A DNA stretch of 64,000 bases from positions 434,001 to 498,000 of the forward strand of contig NZ_JACHZQ010000005.1 in the NCBI RefSeq assembly GCF_014193655.1, read 5' to 3'. The stretch is from Rhizobium sp. BK313 (lineage in GTDB: Bacteria; Pseudomonadota; Alphaproteobacteria; Rhizobiales; Rhizobiaceae). Below the pieces are notes generated by a model. That model made no database searches, was not told where the DNA came from, and saw only the letters and a list, made by a program, of their open reading frames with translations. Positions 26,292 to 34,517 of this stretch are shown here, in pieces (the first letter of the stretch is position 1; every line of letters starts with the position of its first letter). Position numbers and translations under genes: made by a program.

Positions 26292-27485
26292 TTATCCCAA
26301 TAGGCTGGTATCTTGTTTGTGGACGAGCAGCATGGTCGACGTATTGCCGAGGATGCGGTCGTTCGAGATCATCAGTTGAGCGGAATGGGCGTCGCGCAGA
26401 TGGCGACCGAGGCTATAAGGTGTTCCATTCTTGTAGCCCATGATGCCGCAGATCAGCATGGCGTGGTTGATAATCGGCAGGATCATCTCCGACGACGCGA
26501 TTTTGACGTTGTTCATGGCGACGGCAAACGCCATCGAGGAGAGCCGGTCGGCATCGACCTTGGCCTCTTCATAGACTTTCAGGCCGGCAACGACGTTCGA
26601 TTTGACCATCTGCAGCAGGCTGGAGACCTCCGCCAGCCGCAACGCACCGGGTGGCTGCGTACCGGGCGACTTGCGGGCCGCAGCGCGCACGAAAGCCTGG
26701 GCGCGGGCGACCGCATCCGCCGCGATCCCATACCAGACGCCGCTCCAGAGCAGATGCGAGCTTGCCAGCATCGATTGCGCAGCGATCTCGGCAAACGGTT
26801 TCGGCAGGATCTGCACCGCCGGTGCTTCGCCTTTAAAGAGGAAGCCGTCGGAGCAGGTGCCGCGCATGCCGAGCGTGTTCCACTCGACGGTGCGCCCAAG
26901 CGTGTATTGATCCTTCAAGAAGACGGTCAGCACCTGGTCGGACGAAGCCGCCTCGGCATGGCTGCGCGAGGTGATAAGGATCGCGTCGGCGTGGGCGCCG
27001 TAGGAGATGACAGTCGCGTCCTTCTCCAGGAAGCAACGATCGCCTTCCACCTTGATGGCGCAGATGCTGTTGCGGAGATTACCGCCGATGCCGCCTTCCG
27101 TCGTCGCCGAAGCCAGCAGAAGCTGTTCCTTGGCGATACGGCGCATGAACTCGCGGTGCCAGTCGCTGCCGGCGCCGTGCTCGACCAGGCTCGACAGCTT
27201 GATCTGATGCATGGCGAAAACCATGGCGCTGGCCGCACAGGCCTGACCGAGGATCGAGCAGAGTTCAGCTATTTCAGTGATCGATGCACCCTCGCCGCCA
27301 AGATCGGCGGGGATCTGGATCGACAGCAGCCTTTCGGCGCGCATCGCATCCACGGCCTCGCGCGGGAACCGGCTCTCGGCGTCGACTGCATCAGCATATT
27401 TGCCGGCGACTACCGCGACACGTGCGGCGCGCACCGCCGCCGTGTCTCCGGCTCCGGCTTCAACCAAAGCGACCGCGACGTTCAT
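26292..27485 (-). CDS. Acyl-CoA-dehydrogenase-like flavoprotein
   Basis: A 397-residue protein with the acyl-CoA dehydrogenase fold: an N-terminal helical domain (ESRFPREAVDAMRAERLLSIQIPADLGGEGASITE), a middle beta domain (ATTEGGIGGNLRNSICAIKVEGDRCFLEKDATVISYGAHADAILITSR, with FAD contacts), and a C-terminal helical domain ending near RDAHSAQLMISNDRILGNTSTMLLV. Flavoproteins of this type can oxidise acyl or aminoacyl groups held on carrier proteins, as in pyrrole formation from prolyl carrier proteins. Its ATG overlaps the carrier-protein stop (TGATG) and its stop is 5 bases before the ligase, so the substrate is probably the aminoacyl or acyl carrier protein. No beta-oxidation genes are nearby. 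Confidence 0.85.
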   Translation of the reverse strand: MNVAVALVEAGAGDTAAVRAARVAVVAGKYADAVDAESRFPREAVDAMRAERLLSIQIPADLGGEGASITEIAELCSILGQACAASAMVFAMHQIKLSSLVEHGAGSDWHREFMRRIAKEQLLLASATTEGGIGGNLRNSICAIKVEGDRCFLEKDATVISYGAHADAILITSRSHAEAASSDQVLTVFLKDQYTLGRTVEWNTLGMRGTCSDGFLFKGEAPAVQILPKPFAEIAAQSMLASSHLLWSGVWYGIAADAVARAQAFVRAAARKSPGTQPPGALRLAEVSSLLQMVKSNVVAGLKVYEEAKVDADRLSSMAFAVAMNNVKIASSEMILPIINHAMLICGIMGYKNGTPYSLGRHLRDAHSAQLMISNDRILGNTSTMLLVHKQDTSLLG

Positions 27486-27736
27486 CAGGCAACCTTTCGG
27501 CTATCCAGGATCATGCCGACCGTCTTTTCGATAGCAACGATGCTGGCAAAGGATTTGCGGTTCAGCAGATTGTCGGGAAACTCGATGTCAAAGGCCTCTT
27601 CGATGCCAAGCATGAGTTGCACCGATGCAAAAGAAGACAGTCCCGCCGCATAGAGATCGGCATCATCGGCAATCTGATCCATCGTGACGGGGAGCGCACC
27701 AAACTTGGCCAGCAAATCGCGAATCGTCTCATTCAT
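27485..27736 (-). CDS. Carrier protein for the amino acid ligase
   Basis: An acidic 83-residue four-helix carrier protein. The phosphopantetheine site is in AAGLSSFASVQLML; Ser35 is the modified serine, with Ser in place of the more usual Asp before it. The recognition helix after it, IEEAFDIEFPDN, is typical. The start at 27736 follows GGAGGG; the longer frame to 27766 lacks support. It is the first gene of the minus-strand operon and so should be the partner of the aminoacyl ligase two genes downstream rather than a fatty-acid ACP. Confidence 0.9.
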   Translation of the reverse strand: MNETIRDLLAKFGALPVTMDQIADDADLYAAGLSSFASVQLMLGIEEAFDIEFPDNLLNRKSFASIVAIEKTVGMILDSRKVA

Positions 27737-28092
27737 CCTGTAGTCCCTCCAGGCAACCGCAAACACGACGGCAGCAACGCCGTCTTATCCTGAGCCGAGA
27801 AGTAACAGGTAAAATAGAACATTCCGCTAAGCGACGTGGTAAATATAACCACGCTATACTTAGCAAGAAAATCTTGTATTTAAGTTTTATCTAAATGAAA
27901 TTTACGATATTTAAGCCATATAAGGTGTCGTTTATAGGGAAATATTTTATAGTTCTAAAATTTGTACGGAATGATGTGCGGAAGAATGGTACTTGGCTGC
28001 AAGGTTAATGTGTCAAATTTTCTGGCAAAATTCATTTACAAACGCGGCGCTGCGGACATCCTGAAGTAGCAGAAGCGGGCAAAAAACAGACC
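27737..28092. other. AT-rich intergenic region upstream of the carrier-protein operon
   Basis: 356 bp between two minus-strand operons. From about 27790 to 28040 it is strikingly AT-rich against the GC-rich surroundings, with runs such as AAATATTTTATAG. It holds the inverted repeat at 27836-27852 and must contain the promoter of the carrier-protein operon and the 3' end of the epmB transcript. No convincing coding frame and no clear terminator was seen. Confidence 0.6.
27836..27852. promoter_or_regulatory. Candidate operator upstream of the carrier-protein operon
   Basis: The inverted repeat GTGGT-aaatata-ACCAC lies 100 bp upstream of the carrier-protein start in AT-rich DNA. Its size fits a dimeric repressor site; the regulator is unknown. 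Confidence 0.4.
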
Positions 28093-29145
28093 CTATCCCT
28101 CCGGCGGATAGACATGTTCGCCGCCGCGGTAGTCCGAGATGGAATAGCAGCCTTCACCGAGCTCACGGACGGCGGTCATGCCGATGTCTGCCTTGCCGTG
28201 GCCTCCCGGGATATCGAGGATGTAGGTGGGCTGGCAGAGGCCGGAAACGCGGCCGCGCAATGCCGCGACGATCTTTTGTCCCTCCGCAATCGTCAGGCGG
28301 AAATGGCTGGTGCCGGGAGCAAGATCGGGGTGATGCAGGTAATAGGGCTTGATCCGCGTTTCGACGAAAGCCTTCATCAGCGCCGTCAGCACATCCGGAT
28401 CGTCATTGACGCCCTTCAGCAACACGGATTGGCTGACCAAAACGATACCGGCATCGACAAGCCGGGCGCAGGCAGCGCGCGCCTCCGGGGTCAGCTCGCG
28501 CGGATGGTTGGCATGCAGCGCCACATAGGTGGTCTTGCCACTCGCCTTTAGCGCTGCAATCAGCGCCTCATCGATCTTCAGGGGATCGACAACGGGCACG
28601 CGGGTGTGGAACCGGACGATCTTCACATGTTCGATATCGGCGAGCGCTTTCAGCATCTCTTCCAGCCGGCGCGGAGAGAGCACCAGCGGATCACCGCCAG
28701 TCAGGATGACTTCCCAGATCTCCCGGTGATCGCGAATATAAGCAAAGGCGGTATCAAGTGCCGCCGCATCCAGCGTCCCAAGTCCCTGGGGCCCAACCAT
28801 CTCACGGCGGAAACAGAAGCGGCAATAGACGGGGCAGATATGCACGGCCTTCAACAGCACGCGATCGGGATAGCGATGGACGATCCCTTCGACAGGACTA
28901 TGGGCATTATCGCCGATCGGATCGGCCCGTTCTTCCGGCGTGACGACGAGTTCGGCCATGTCAGGCACGAATTGCCGGGCAATGGGATCGGCGGGATCGG
29001 TGCGGTCGATCAGCCTTGCCACGGCAGGCGTCAGGGCGATGGCATAACGCTCGGCCACCGCTCCCAGCGAAAGAGCCTCGCCGGCATCGATCAGACCGGC
29101 CTGCTCGAGGTCGTCGACATTCCTGATCGGTCGCATCACATTCAT
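28093..29145 (-). CDS. epmB: EF-P lysine 2,3-aminomutase EpmB (radical SAM)
   Basis: A 350-residue radical-SAM enzyme of the lysine 2,3-aminomutase family. The iron-sulfur cluster motif is CPVYCRFC (C104, C108, C111), and the fold also shows VILTGGDPLVLSPRRLEEML and RFHTRVPVVDP. EpmB converts alpha-lysine to beta-lysine, which EpmA attaches to elongation factor P. The start overlaps the epmA stop by ATGA, and efp is divergent 1.2 kb away, so this is the complete beta-lysylation set. A catabolic lysine aminomutase would be longer (above 400 residues). Confidence 0.9.
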   Translation of the reverse strand: MNVMRPIRNVDDLEQAGLIDAGEALSLGAVAERYAIALTPAVARLIDRTDPADPIARQFVPDMAELVVTPEERADPIGDNAHSPVEGIVHRYPDRVLLKAVHICPVYCRFCFRREMVGPQGLGTLDAAALDTAFAYIRDHREIWEVILTGGDPLVLSPRRLEEMLKALADIEHVKIVRFHTRVPVVDPLKIDEALIAALKASGKTTYVALHANHPRELTPEARAACARLVDAGIVLVSQSVLLKGVNDDPDVLTALMKAFVETRIKPYYLHHPDLAPGTSHFRLTIAEGQKIVAALRGRVSGLCQPTYILDIPGGHGKADIGMTAVRELGEGCYSISDYRGGEHVYPPEG

Positions 29146-30206
29146 GAACCAAACTCCGAAACCGGCGCCCAGAGCACCTGTTCGATCCGCGAGGCGCCGG
29201 TCGCCAGCATCACCAGCCTGTCGAAACCGAGCGCTATACCGCTTGCCTCTGGCATGACGGCAAGAGCTTCAAGAAATTCCTCGTCCAGCGGATAGGTCTC
29301 GCCATAGATGCGCGCTTTTTCGGCCATCTCGATCTCGAACCGGCGTCGCTGCTCGTCGGCATTGGTGAGTTCGCCGAAAGCATTGGCGAGCTCGACGCCG
29401 CAGGCATAGAGCTCGAAGCGTTCGGCCACCCGATGATCCCTAGCCGAAGGCCGGGCAAGGGCCGCTTCAGAGACCGGATATTCGTCGAGGATCGTCGCCC
29501 GGCCGAAGCCGAGATAGGGCTCCACCTTTTCGACCAGCACGCGGCTGAAAAGATCGGGCCAGTGATCGTCGTTTGCAACACGCATGCCGACACGCCGCAT
29601 CTCGGCCGCCAGGTGCTCGCGATCCGTCGATCCGTCGAGACCGACCGAACCAAGCAGATCGATCCCGGCGTAACGTTCGAAGGCTGCAGCGACGCTGATG
29701 CGCTCCGGCTGAAGGAACGGATCGGTTTCGGCGCCGCGATAGCTGAGTTTCTTCGCGCCCACCGTCTTCGCCGCCAGCGCCAGCAGCGCGGCACAATCGG
29801 CCATCAGCGCCTCATAGTTCTCCCCCGCCCGATACCATTCCAGCATGGTGAATTCCGGATGGTGCAGCGGCCCCCGCTCGCGGTTGCGATAGACATGGGC
29901 GAAACAGGCGATGCGCTCTTCGCCGGCGGCCAGCAACTTCTTGCAGGCGAACTCCGGCGAGGTGTGGAGATAGAAAGGCGCCTTCTGACCGTCGGTCGTC
30001 AGCGCCTCGGTGGCGAAGGCATGAAGATGCGCCTCGTTGCCCGGCGACACCTGTAGCGTCGGCGTATCGACTTCGATGAAATCGTTGCGGATGAAGAATT
30101 CTCGCAGCGCCGCCTGGATGGCATTGCGGCCAATGAGGAACGGCCGCCGGTCCGCGTGGACACTGCGGGTCCACCAGGGGGACGCTTTGCTGCTCGTTGG
30201 CTCCAT
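29142..30206 (-). CDS. epmA: EF-P lysine lysyltransferase EpmA
   Basis: A 354-residue class II lysyl-tRNA-synthetase-like protein without the anticodon-binding domain (also called GenX, PoxA or YjeA). Motif 2 is FAHVYRNRERGPLHHPEFTMLEWYRAG and motif 3 is ASGIALGFDRLVMLATG. It activates (R)-beta-lysine and attaches it to the conserved lysine of EF-P. It is co-transcribed with epmB and lies beside efp. Confidence 0.93.
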   Translation of the reverse strand: MEPTSSKASPWWTRSVHADRRPFLIGRNAIQAALREFFIRNDFIEVDTPTLQVSPGNEAHLHAFATEALTTDGQKAPFYLHTSPEFACKKLLAAGEERIACFAHVYRNRERGPLHHPEFTMLEWYRAGENYEALMADCAALLALAAKTVGAKKLSYRGAETDPFLQPERISVAAAFERYAGIDLLGSVGLDGSTDREHLAAEMRRVGMRVANDDHWPDLFSRVLVEKVEPYLGFGRATILDEYPVSEAALARPSARDHRVAERFELYACGVELANAFGELTNADEQRRRFEIEMAEKARIYGETYPLDEEFLEALAVMPEASGIALGFDRLVMLATGASRIEQVLWAPVSEFGS

Positions 30207-30356
30207 TGCACGCTTTCTTCTCGGGATCGCCAGGGATGGGGGTGGCTATTTCCGCTGATTTAGGGTAGTTGCGCCCCCAAGCAAACAATAGCTGCGTCTC
30301 GAGGTGTATTTCGACAGTCCTCTACGACGCGACAGGCAGAGTTACAAGGAAGTCTT

Positions 30357-30926
30357 ATGGTCAAGGTCATCGCCTCTTCCGTCCGCAAGGGCAACGTTCT
30401 CGACGTGGACGGCAAGCTCTACGTCGTTCTCACGGCTCAGAACTTTCATCCGGGCAAGGGCACGCCAGTCACTCAGGTTGACATGCGCCGCATCGTCGAC
30501 GGCGTGAAGGTATCCGAACGTTGGCGCACCACTGAACAGGTCGAGCGCGCTTTCGTTGAAGACGTAAACTTCCAATACCTCTACGAAGACGGCGAAGGCT
30601 TCCACTTCATGAACCCGTCCAACTACGATCAGGTCGTTGTCGATGTCGAAACCATGGGCGACCAGAAGGCTTACCTTCAGGAAGGCATGACCTGCGTCCT
30701 GTCGATCCACGAAGGCATTCCGCTGGCGCTCGAGCTGCCGCGCCACGTCACGCTGGAAATCACCGAAACGGAACCGGTCGTGAAGGGCCAGACGGCATCG
30801 TCCTCCTACAAGCCCGCTATGCTGTCGAACGGCGTGCGCACCATGGTGCCGCCGCATATCAATGCCGGCACCCGCGTCGTCATCGCCACTGAAGACAACT
30901 CCTACGTCGAACGCGCCAAGGACTGA
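30357..30926 (+). CDS. efp: Elongation factor P
   Basis: A 189-residue translation factor that relieves ribosome stalling at polyproline stretches. It has an N-terminal KOW-like domain with the modification loop NFHPGKGTP; Lys34 is at the position beta-lysylated in E. coli. Two OB domains follow, with the C-terminal one ending in VPPHINAGTRVVIATEDNSYVERAKD. The adjacent epmA and epmB supply the modification. It is followed by a strong terminator. Confidence 0.97.
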   Translation: MVKVIASSVRKGNVLDVDGKLYVVLTAQNFHPGKGTPVTQVDMRRIVDGVKVSERWRTTEQVERAFVEDVNFQYLYEDGEGFHFMNPSNYDQVVVDVETMGDQKAYLQEGMTCVLSIHEGIPLALELPRHVTLEITETEPVVKGQTASSSYKPAMLSNGVRTMVPPHINAGTRVVIATEDNSYVERAKD

Positions 30927-30950
30927 GCGATCGGCCCATCGTTTCACGAA

Positions 30951-30983
30951 AAACGCCCTATCCTCGCGGATAGGGCGTTTTTG
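30951..30983. terminator. Intrinsic terminator after efp
   Basis: A 14-bp stem, AAAACGCCCTATCC (30951-30964) with GGATAGGGCGTTTT (30969-30982), around a TCGC loop; the right arm runs into a T-run. A-runs on the left make it usable in both directions, so it may also end the convergent transporter transcript. Confidence 0.92.
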
Positions 30984-31027
30984 TTTTGGGTATGATCTTG
31001 CGTGCCAGGGCGAATTCGGAGCCCAAA

Positions 31028-32881
31028 CTACCGCGATGGAGCATTTGCCTTCTTGGGGCTCGCGTCCGGTGCCGCTGCCGCCGGCGGCACGACTGCGGCG
31101 GCGACCTCCTCGTGCGGCACCAACGCCTGAAGATGCAGGACGCGCGGCGACATCGCCTGGAGATAGGCTTCCGAGCGGCCGATATAGATCACGGTGGCGT
31201 CGGTAAATTCCGTCAGCAGCGCCGAGAACTTGGCCTGCATGTCCGGTTCCAGCCCTTCCATCACTTCGTCGAGGATGATCCATTTCGGCTTCGACAGCAG
31301 CAGATGCGCAAAGGCGACGGCCTTTTGATCTTCATTGTCCAGAAGCCGGTCCCAGCGGGCCTGTGTATCGAGCCGGCTCTTCAATCGGCCGAGGCCGACC
31401 TTGTCCATCGCGGCTTCTACGGCAGCATCGTCGTAGGCATCGCGATCCTCGGGGAAGCTGATCGCTTCGCGCAGCGTACCGCCCGGCACATAGGGCGTAT
31501 GCGGCATGAACAACATGTCTTCCATCGGCGGCAGGCTGATCGTCCCGGAGCCGCAATTCCATTGATGCGCCAACGACTGGAACAGCAATCTGCGGTTCAC
31601 ACCGTGATCGCCGTTGACCATGATGTGCTCGCCGGCGGCAATCGTCACGGTGCCCTCACGAATGCTGAAGCCGTTTTCGATGGCATCCTCGCTGGTCTTG
31701 GTGGAAATCTCCATATCAGTCCAGACCATCCTACCGGGCGCAGCCTGATCGAAAGCAATGGTGTGCGGCATGACGGTGCCATCATCCATCTCCGTCAGCG
31801 CCTGGCGGAAATCGGTGACGCGCATCAGTGTGGCGCGCCATTCGGCGATCGGGCCGAAATTGGCGACATACCAGCGCAATGCAGAATTGACCTGATTGAA
31901 GGCACCGACCGCCACCATCAACTGGCCGAAGGTCAGTCCGCCGGAGAAATAGGCAGGCGCGGCCACCAGGATCGGAATGATCAGCACCAGCCAGCCGTAA
32001 CTGGCCGAAACCCAGGTAAGGTTGGTATTGGCGATGGCAAGCTGGCGGATGACGGCAAGCACAGCTGAGATATCGACGTTGATCCGCCGGCGCTCGTTCT
32101 CCTCGCCGCCGGCAATGGTGATCGCCGGCATATGTTCGTTGGCATGCATCAGCGCAAAGCGCAACTCGGCTTCCTTGGAATAGCGGTCGGCATTCAGCCG
32201 CACCAGCCGGCGGCCGACGAACTGGCTCAGGAACGAGGCCGAACCGGCATAGAGGATCGCCGCCCAGACCATATAGCCGGGAATGGCAAAGCTCATGCCT
32301 TTGAAATGGAAGACCATGCCGTTGGACAGCTCCCAGAGCACCCCTATGAAGCTCAGGAGCAGGATCGTCGCTTGCACCAGACCGATAGCCAGCCCTGTCG
32401 TGCTTTCAGCAAGATTGCGCGCATCCTCATGCAGCCTCTGGTCTGGATTAACACCGATCAGGCCGGCGGAGGCAAGACGAAGCGCACGCTTGGCCTGCAG
32501 CCACTGGTTCACCAGATCCCTCGCCAGACCCTCGCGCATGTAGAGCGCGGTCATTTGGTTCAGCCAGGCCTGCACGACATTGAGGATCAGAAGCAGGCCG
32601 GCGATGATGCCGAAGACGCCGAGCTGATGGAAGAAGGCGCCGGTATCGCGCCGCGCCAGTGAATCATAAAAAGGCGCATTCCAACTGTTGAGCAGAACCT
32701 GGACATAGGCCGTAACCAAGATAATCGCGAACAACGCAATCGTAAGCGAAATAATCTTGATGCGGACCGCTGAATTCCAAAAGGCGGAAAACATCATCCG
32801 CAGCCGATAGAGAACGCTAAAGTCGTATCCGACCCGATCAGCTCCCTGGATATTCGGCTTGGCTTGCGTTTCAACTGCCAT
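31028..32881 (-). CDS. BacA/SbmA-YddA-type transporter with degenerate ATPase domain
   Basis: A 617-residue inner-membrane protein: an N-terminal SbmA/BacA-like transmembrane domain (helices near 42-66, 86-108, 165-185, 200-222, 295-312; motif SWNAPFYDSL at 66-75), then a C-terminal ABC nucleotide-binding domain. That domain has lost its key residues: Walker A reads GDHGVNRR (424-431, no GKS/T), the Q-loop Gln is His461, the signature reads LDNEDQ (514-519 instead of LSxGxQ), and the switch His is Arg569. The Walker B acidic pair D538-E539 remains. ATP hydrolysis by this domain looks impossible, so it may run on proton motive force like BacA/SbmA. The start at 32881 follows AGGGA. The reading frame is intact and not decaying. 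Confidence 0.85.
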   Translation of the reverse strand: MAVETQAKPNIQGADRVGYDFSVLYRLRMMFSAFWNSAVRIKIISLTIALFAIILVTAYVQVLLNSWNAPFYDSLARRDTGAFFHQLGVFGIIAGLLLILNVVQAWLNQMTALYMREGLARDLVNQWLQAKRALRLASAGLIGVNPDQRLHEDARNLAESTTGLAIGLVQATILLLSFIGVLWELSNGMVFHFKGMSFAIPGYMVWAAILYAGSASFLSQFVGRRLVRLNADRYSKEAELRFALMHANEHMPAITIAGGEENERRRINVDISAVLAVIRQLAIANTNLTWVSASYGWLVLIIPILVAAPAYFSGGLTFGQLMVAVGAFNQVNSALRWYVANFGPIAEWRATLMRVTDFRQALTEMDDGTVMPHTIAFDQAAPGRMVWTDMEISTKTSEDAIENGFSIREGTVTIAAGEHIMVNGDHGVNRRLLFQSLAHQWNCGSGTISLPPMEDMLFMPHTPYVPGGTLREAISFPEDRDAYDDAAVEAAMDKVGLGRLKSRLDTQARWDRLLDNEDQKAVAFAHLLLSKPKWIILDEVMEGLEPDMQAKFSALLTEFTDATVIYIGRSEAYLQAMSPRVLHLQALVPHEEVAAAVVPPAAAAPDASPKKANAPSR

Positions 32882-33049
32882 CAACACTTCCCTGCAACGC
32901 ACGTAATCCTCAGTTAATCATGACCTGCTCACATGTCCATCCATGCAATACCTCAGCGTGATCACGTTCGGTATATACACCGTTTCACGCCTTGAACCGA
33001 ATAAGGCCAAGGACTAGCTTGCGCCCCAAAGATTGATGAAAGCCTTCCA

Positions 33050-33892
33050 ATGCAATTTCAGGGAACCGCAGACTATATCGCCGACAAGGATTTGATGGTC
33101 GCTGTCAATGCCGCCATTCGGTTGGAACGCCCACTTTTGGTGAAGGGCGAGCCGGGTACCGGCAAGACGGAACTGGCCCGTCAGGTCGCCTCGGCCCTCG
33201 GTCTCGATCTCATCGAATGGAATATCAAATCGACCACCAAGGCGCAGCAGGGCCTCTACGAATATGATGCCGTCTCGCGCCTGCGCGACAGCCAGCTAGG
33301 CGACGCGCGCGTCAATGACGTCAGGAACTACATCCGCCAAGGCAAGCTCTGGCAGGCCTTTACGGCGCTGGAGAAATGCGTGCTGCTCATCGACGAGATC
33401 GACAAGGCCGACATCGAGTTTCCGAACGATCTGCTGCAGGAACTCGACCGCATGGAGTTCCACGTCTACGAGACCGGCGAAACGATCCGCGCCGCCGTCA
33501 GGCCGATCGTCATCATCACCTCCAACAATGAAAAGGAACTGCCGGACGCCTTTCTGCGCCGCTGCTTCTTCCATTACATCCGCTTCCCCGATGCCGAAAC
33601 GCTGACGCGCATCGTCGCGGTGCACTATCCCGGCATCAAGCAGACGCTGGTGCGGGCCGCACTCACCCAGTTCTTCGAGATCCGCGATGTGCCTGGCCTG
33701 AAGAAGAAACCCTCGACCTCCGAAGCGCTCGACTGGATTCGTCTCCTCGTCGCCGACGACGTCGATCCGGCGACCTTGCGCGGAGACGCAAAGAGCGCTC
33801 TGCCGAAGCTGCATGGGGCTTTGCTGAAGAACGAGCAGGATGTTCACCTCTTCGAACGCCTCGCCTTCATGGCCCGCGCTCAAGGGAAATGA
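33050..33892 (+). CDS. MoxR-family AAA+ ATPase
   Basis: A 280-residue ATPase with Walker A GEPGTGKTELARQVA near residue 38, Walker B VLLIDEIDKAD near 113, and IITSNNEKELPDAFLRRCFFHYIRFP containing sensor 1 and the arginine finger. MoxR proteins act as chaperone-like remodelers, usually with a VWA-domain partner encoded next door. Here the likely partner (35447-36634) is separated by a NUDIX gene and metA. ATGA overlap with the NUDIX gene shows co-translation. The target complex is unknown. Confidence 0.9.
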   Translation: MQFQGTADYIADKDLMVAVNAAIRLERPLLVKGEPGTGKTELARQVASALGLDLIEWNIKSTTKAQQGLYEYDAVSRLRDSQLGDARVNDVRNYIRQGKLWQAFTALEKCVLLIDEIDKADIEFPNDLLQELDRMEFHVYETGETIRAAVRPIVIITSNNEKELPDAFLRRCFFHYIRFPDAETLTRIVAVHYPGIKQTLVRAALTQFFEIRDVPGLKKKPSTSEALDWIRLLVADDVDPATLRGDAKSALPKLHGALLKNEQDVHLFERLAFMARAQGK

Positions 33893-34314
33893 TAAAGCCG
33901 GGTGCCGTAAAGGTCCTGATCTACGCGCTGCGCGACCAGCATCTGCTGGTATTCGACGAGCCGGATTTTCCATTCGTCGAATTCCAGGTTCCCGGTGGCA
34001 CCGTCGAGCCCGGCGAAGATATCGCGGCCGCGGCAATGCGTGAATTCGAGGAAGAGACCGGTTTTTTGCCGGACGAACTGCATGCGGTCGGCGTTGACGA
34101 CTACCGTTTCGAAAAGAACGGGCGCGAGCAGTATCACCAACGGCACTATTTCCGCTGCCGCATCTCCGAGATGGCGCCCGCCACCTGGCTCCACTACGAA
34201 ACGACGCCGTTCGGCGGCGGCGGTCCGATTGGCTTCCGTTTCTTCTGGCTGCCGATCGAGGAAGCTAAGCAGCGCCTCGGCTATGGCATGCAGGCGCTCC
34301 TTGAACATCTGTAG
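33889..34314 (+). CDS. NUDIX hydrolase
   Basis: A 141-residue hydrolase with a complete Nudix box, GGTVEPGEDIAAAAMREFEEETGFL (Gx5Ex7REUxEExGU), which binds Mg and cleaves nucleoside diphosphates linked to another group. It overlaps the MoxR gene by four bases. The substrate cannot be predicted. Possible roles include nucleotide housekeeping or regulation of the MoxR partner. Confidence 0.9.
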   Translation: MIKPGAVKVLIYALRDQHLLVFDEPDFPFVEFQVPGGTVEPGEDIAAAAMREFEEETGFLPDELHAVGVDDYRFEKNGREQYHQRHYFRCRISEMAPATWLHYETTPFGGGGPIGFRFFWLPIEEAKQRLGYGMQALLEHL

Positions 34315-34363
34315 GCGACAACCAACATGAGGCCGGTCGCCGGCGTCCCCAAATGCTTTTCCA

Positions 34364-34392
34364 TTGACCCGCTGAGATAGCAGGTCTATTGA
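34364..34392 (+). promoter_or_regulatory. Candidate metA promoter
   Basis: TTGACC (34364-34369), a 17-base spacer, then TATTGA (34387-34392). Transcription would start near 34399, exactly at the 5' edge of the SAM-II riboswitch. The -10 is a weak match (three of six). Confidence 0.45.
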
Positions 34393-34399
34393 ATTTTTC

Positions 34400-34453
34400 C
34401 CGTGGTGATTTGGCCGGCCGGCTTGCAGCCACGTTAAAAAAGTCGCTAAAGGG
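34400..34453 (+). ncRNA. SAM-II riboswitch
   Basis: The sequence carries the conserved SAM-II (metA motif) pattern: stem CGTGG (34401-34405) with CCACG (34429-34433), the loop GTGATTTGGC, then the pseudoknot strand with AAGTCGCTAAAGGG. SAM-II senses S-adenosylmethionine and is known upstream of metA in alphaproteobacteria. Here it is followed at once by a terminator hairpin and then metA. Confidence 0.95.
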
Positions 34454-34463
34454 CCGCGTGCGG

Positions 34464-34502
34464 ACCGGTAGCGATTCTTATCGCGGCCGGTTTTTTGTTT
34501 TT
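34464..34502 (+). terminator. Attenuator terminator of the SAM-II riboswitch
   Basis: ACCGG-TA-GCGAT (34464-34475), loop TCTT, ATCGC-GG-CCGGT (34480-34491), followed by T-runs to 34502. It sits between the riboswitch and the metA start. A competing pairing of GGCCGCG (34452-34458) with CGCGGCC (34482-34488) involves the 3' edge of the riboswitch, so ligand binding could decide between the two. This indicates control by transcription termination. Confidence 0.85.
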
Positions 34503-34517
34503 AGTCGAGTGATAACG

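Noticed and set aside
25249..26379. A 376-codon plus-strand frame
   Set aside because: Antisense to the amino acid:carrier-protein ligase, whose class II synthetase motifs are unmistakable.
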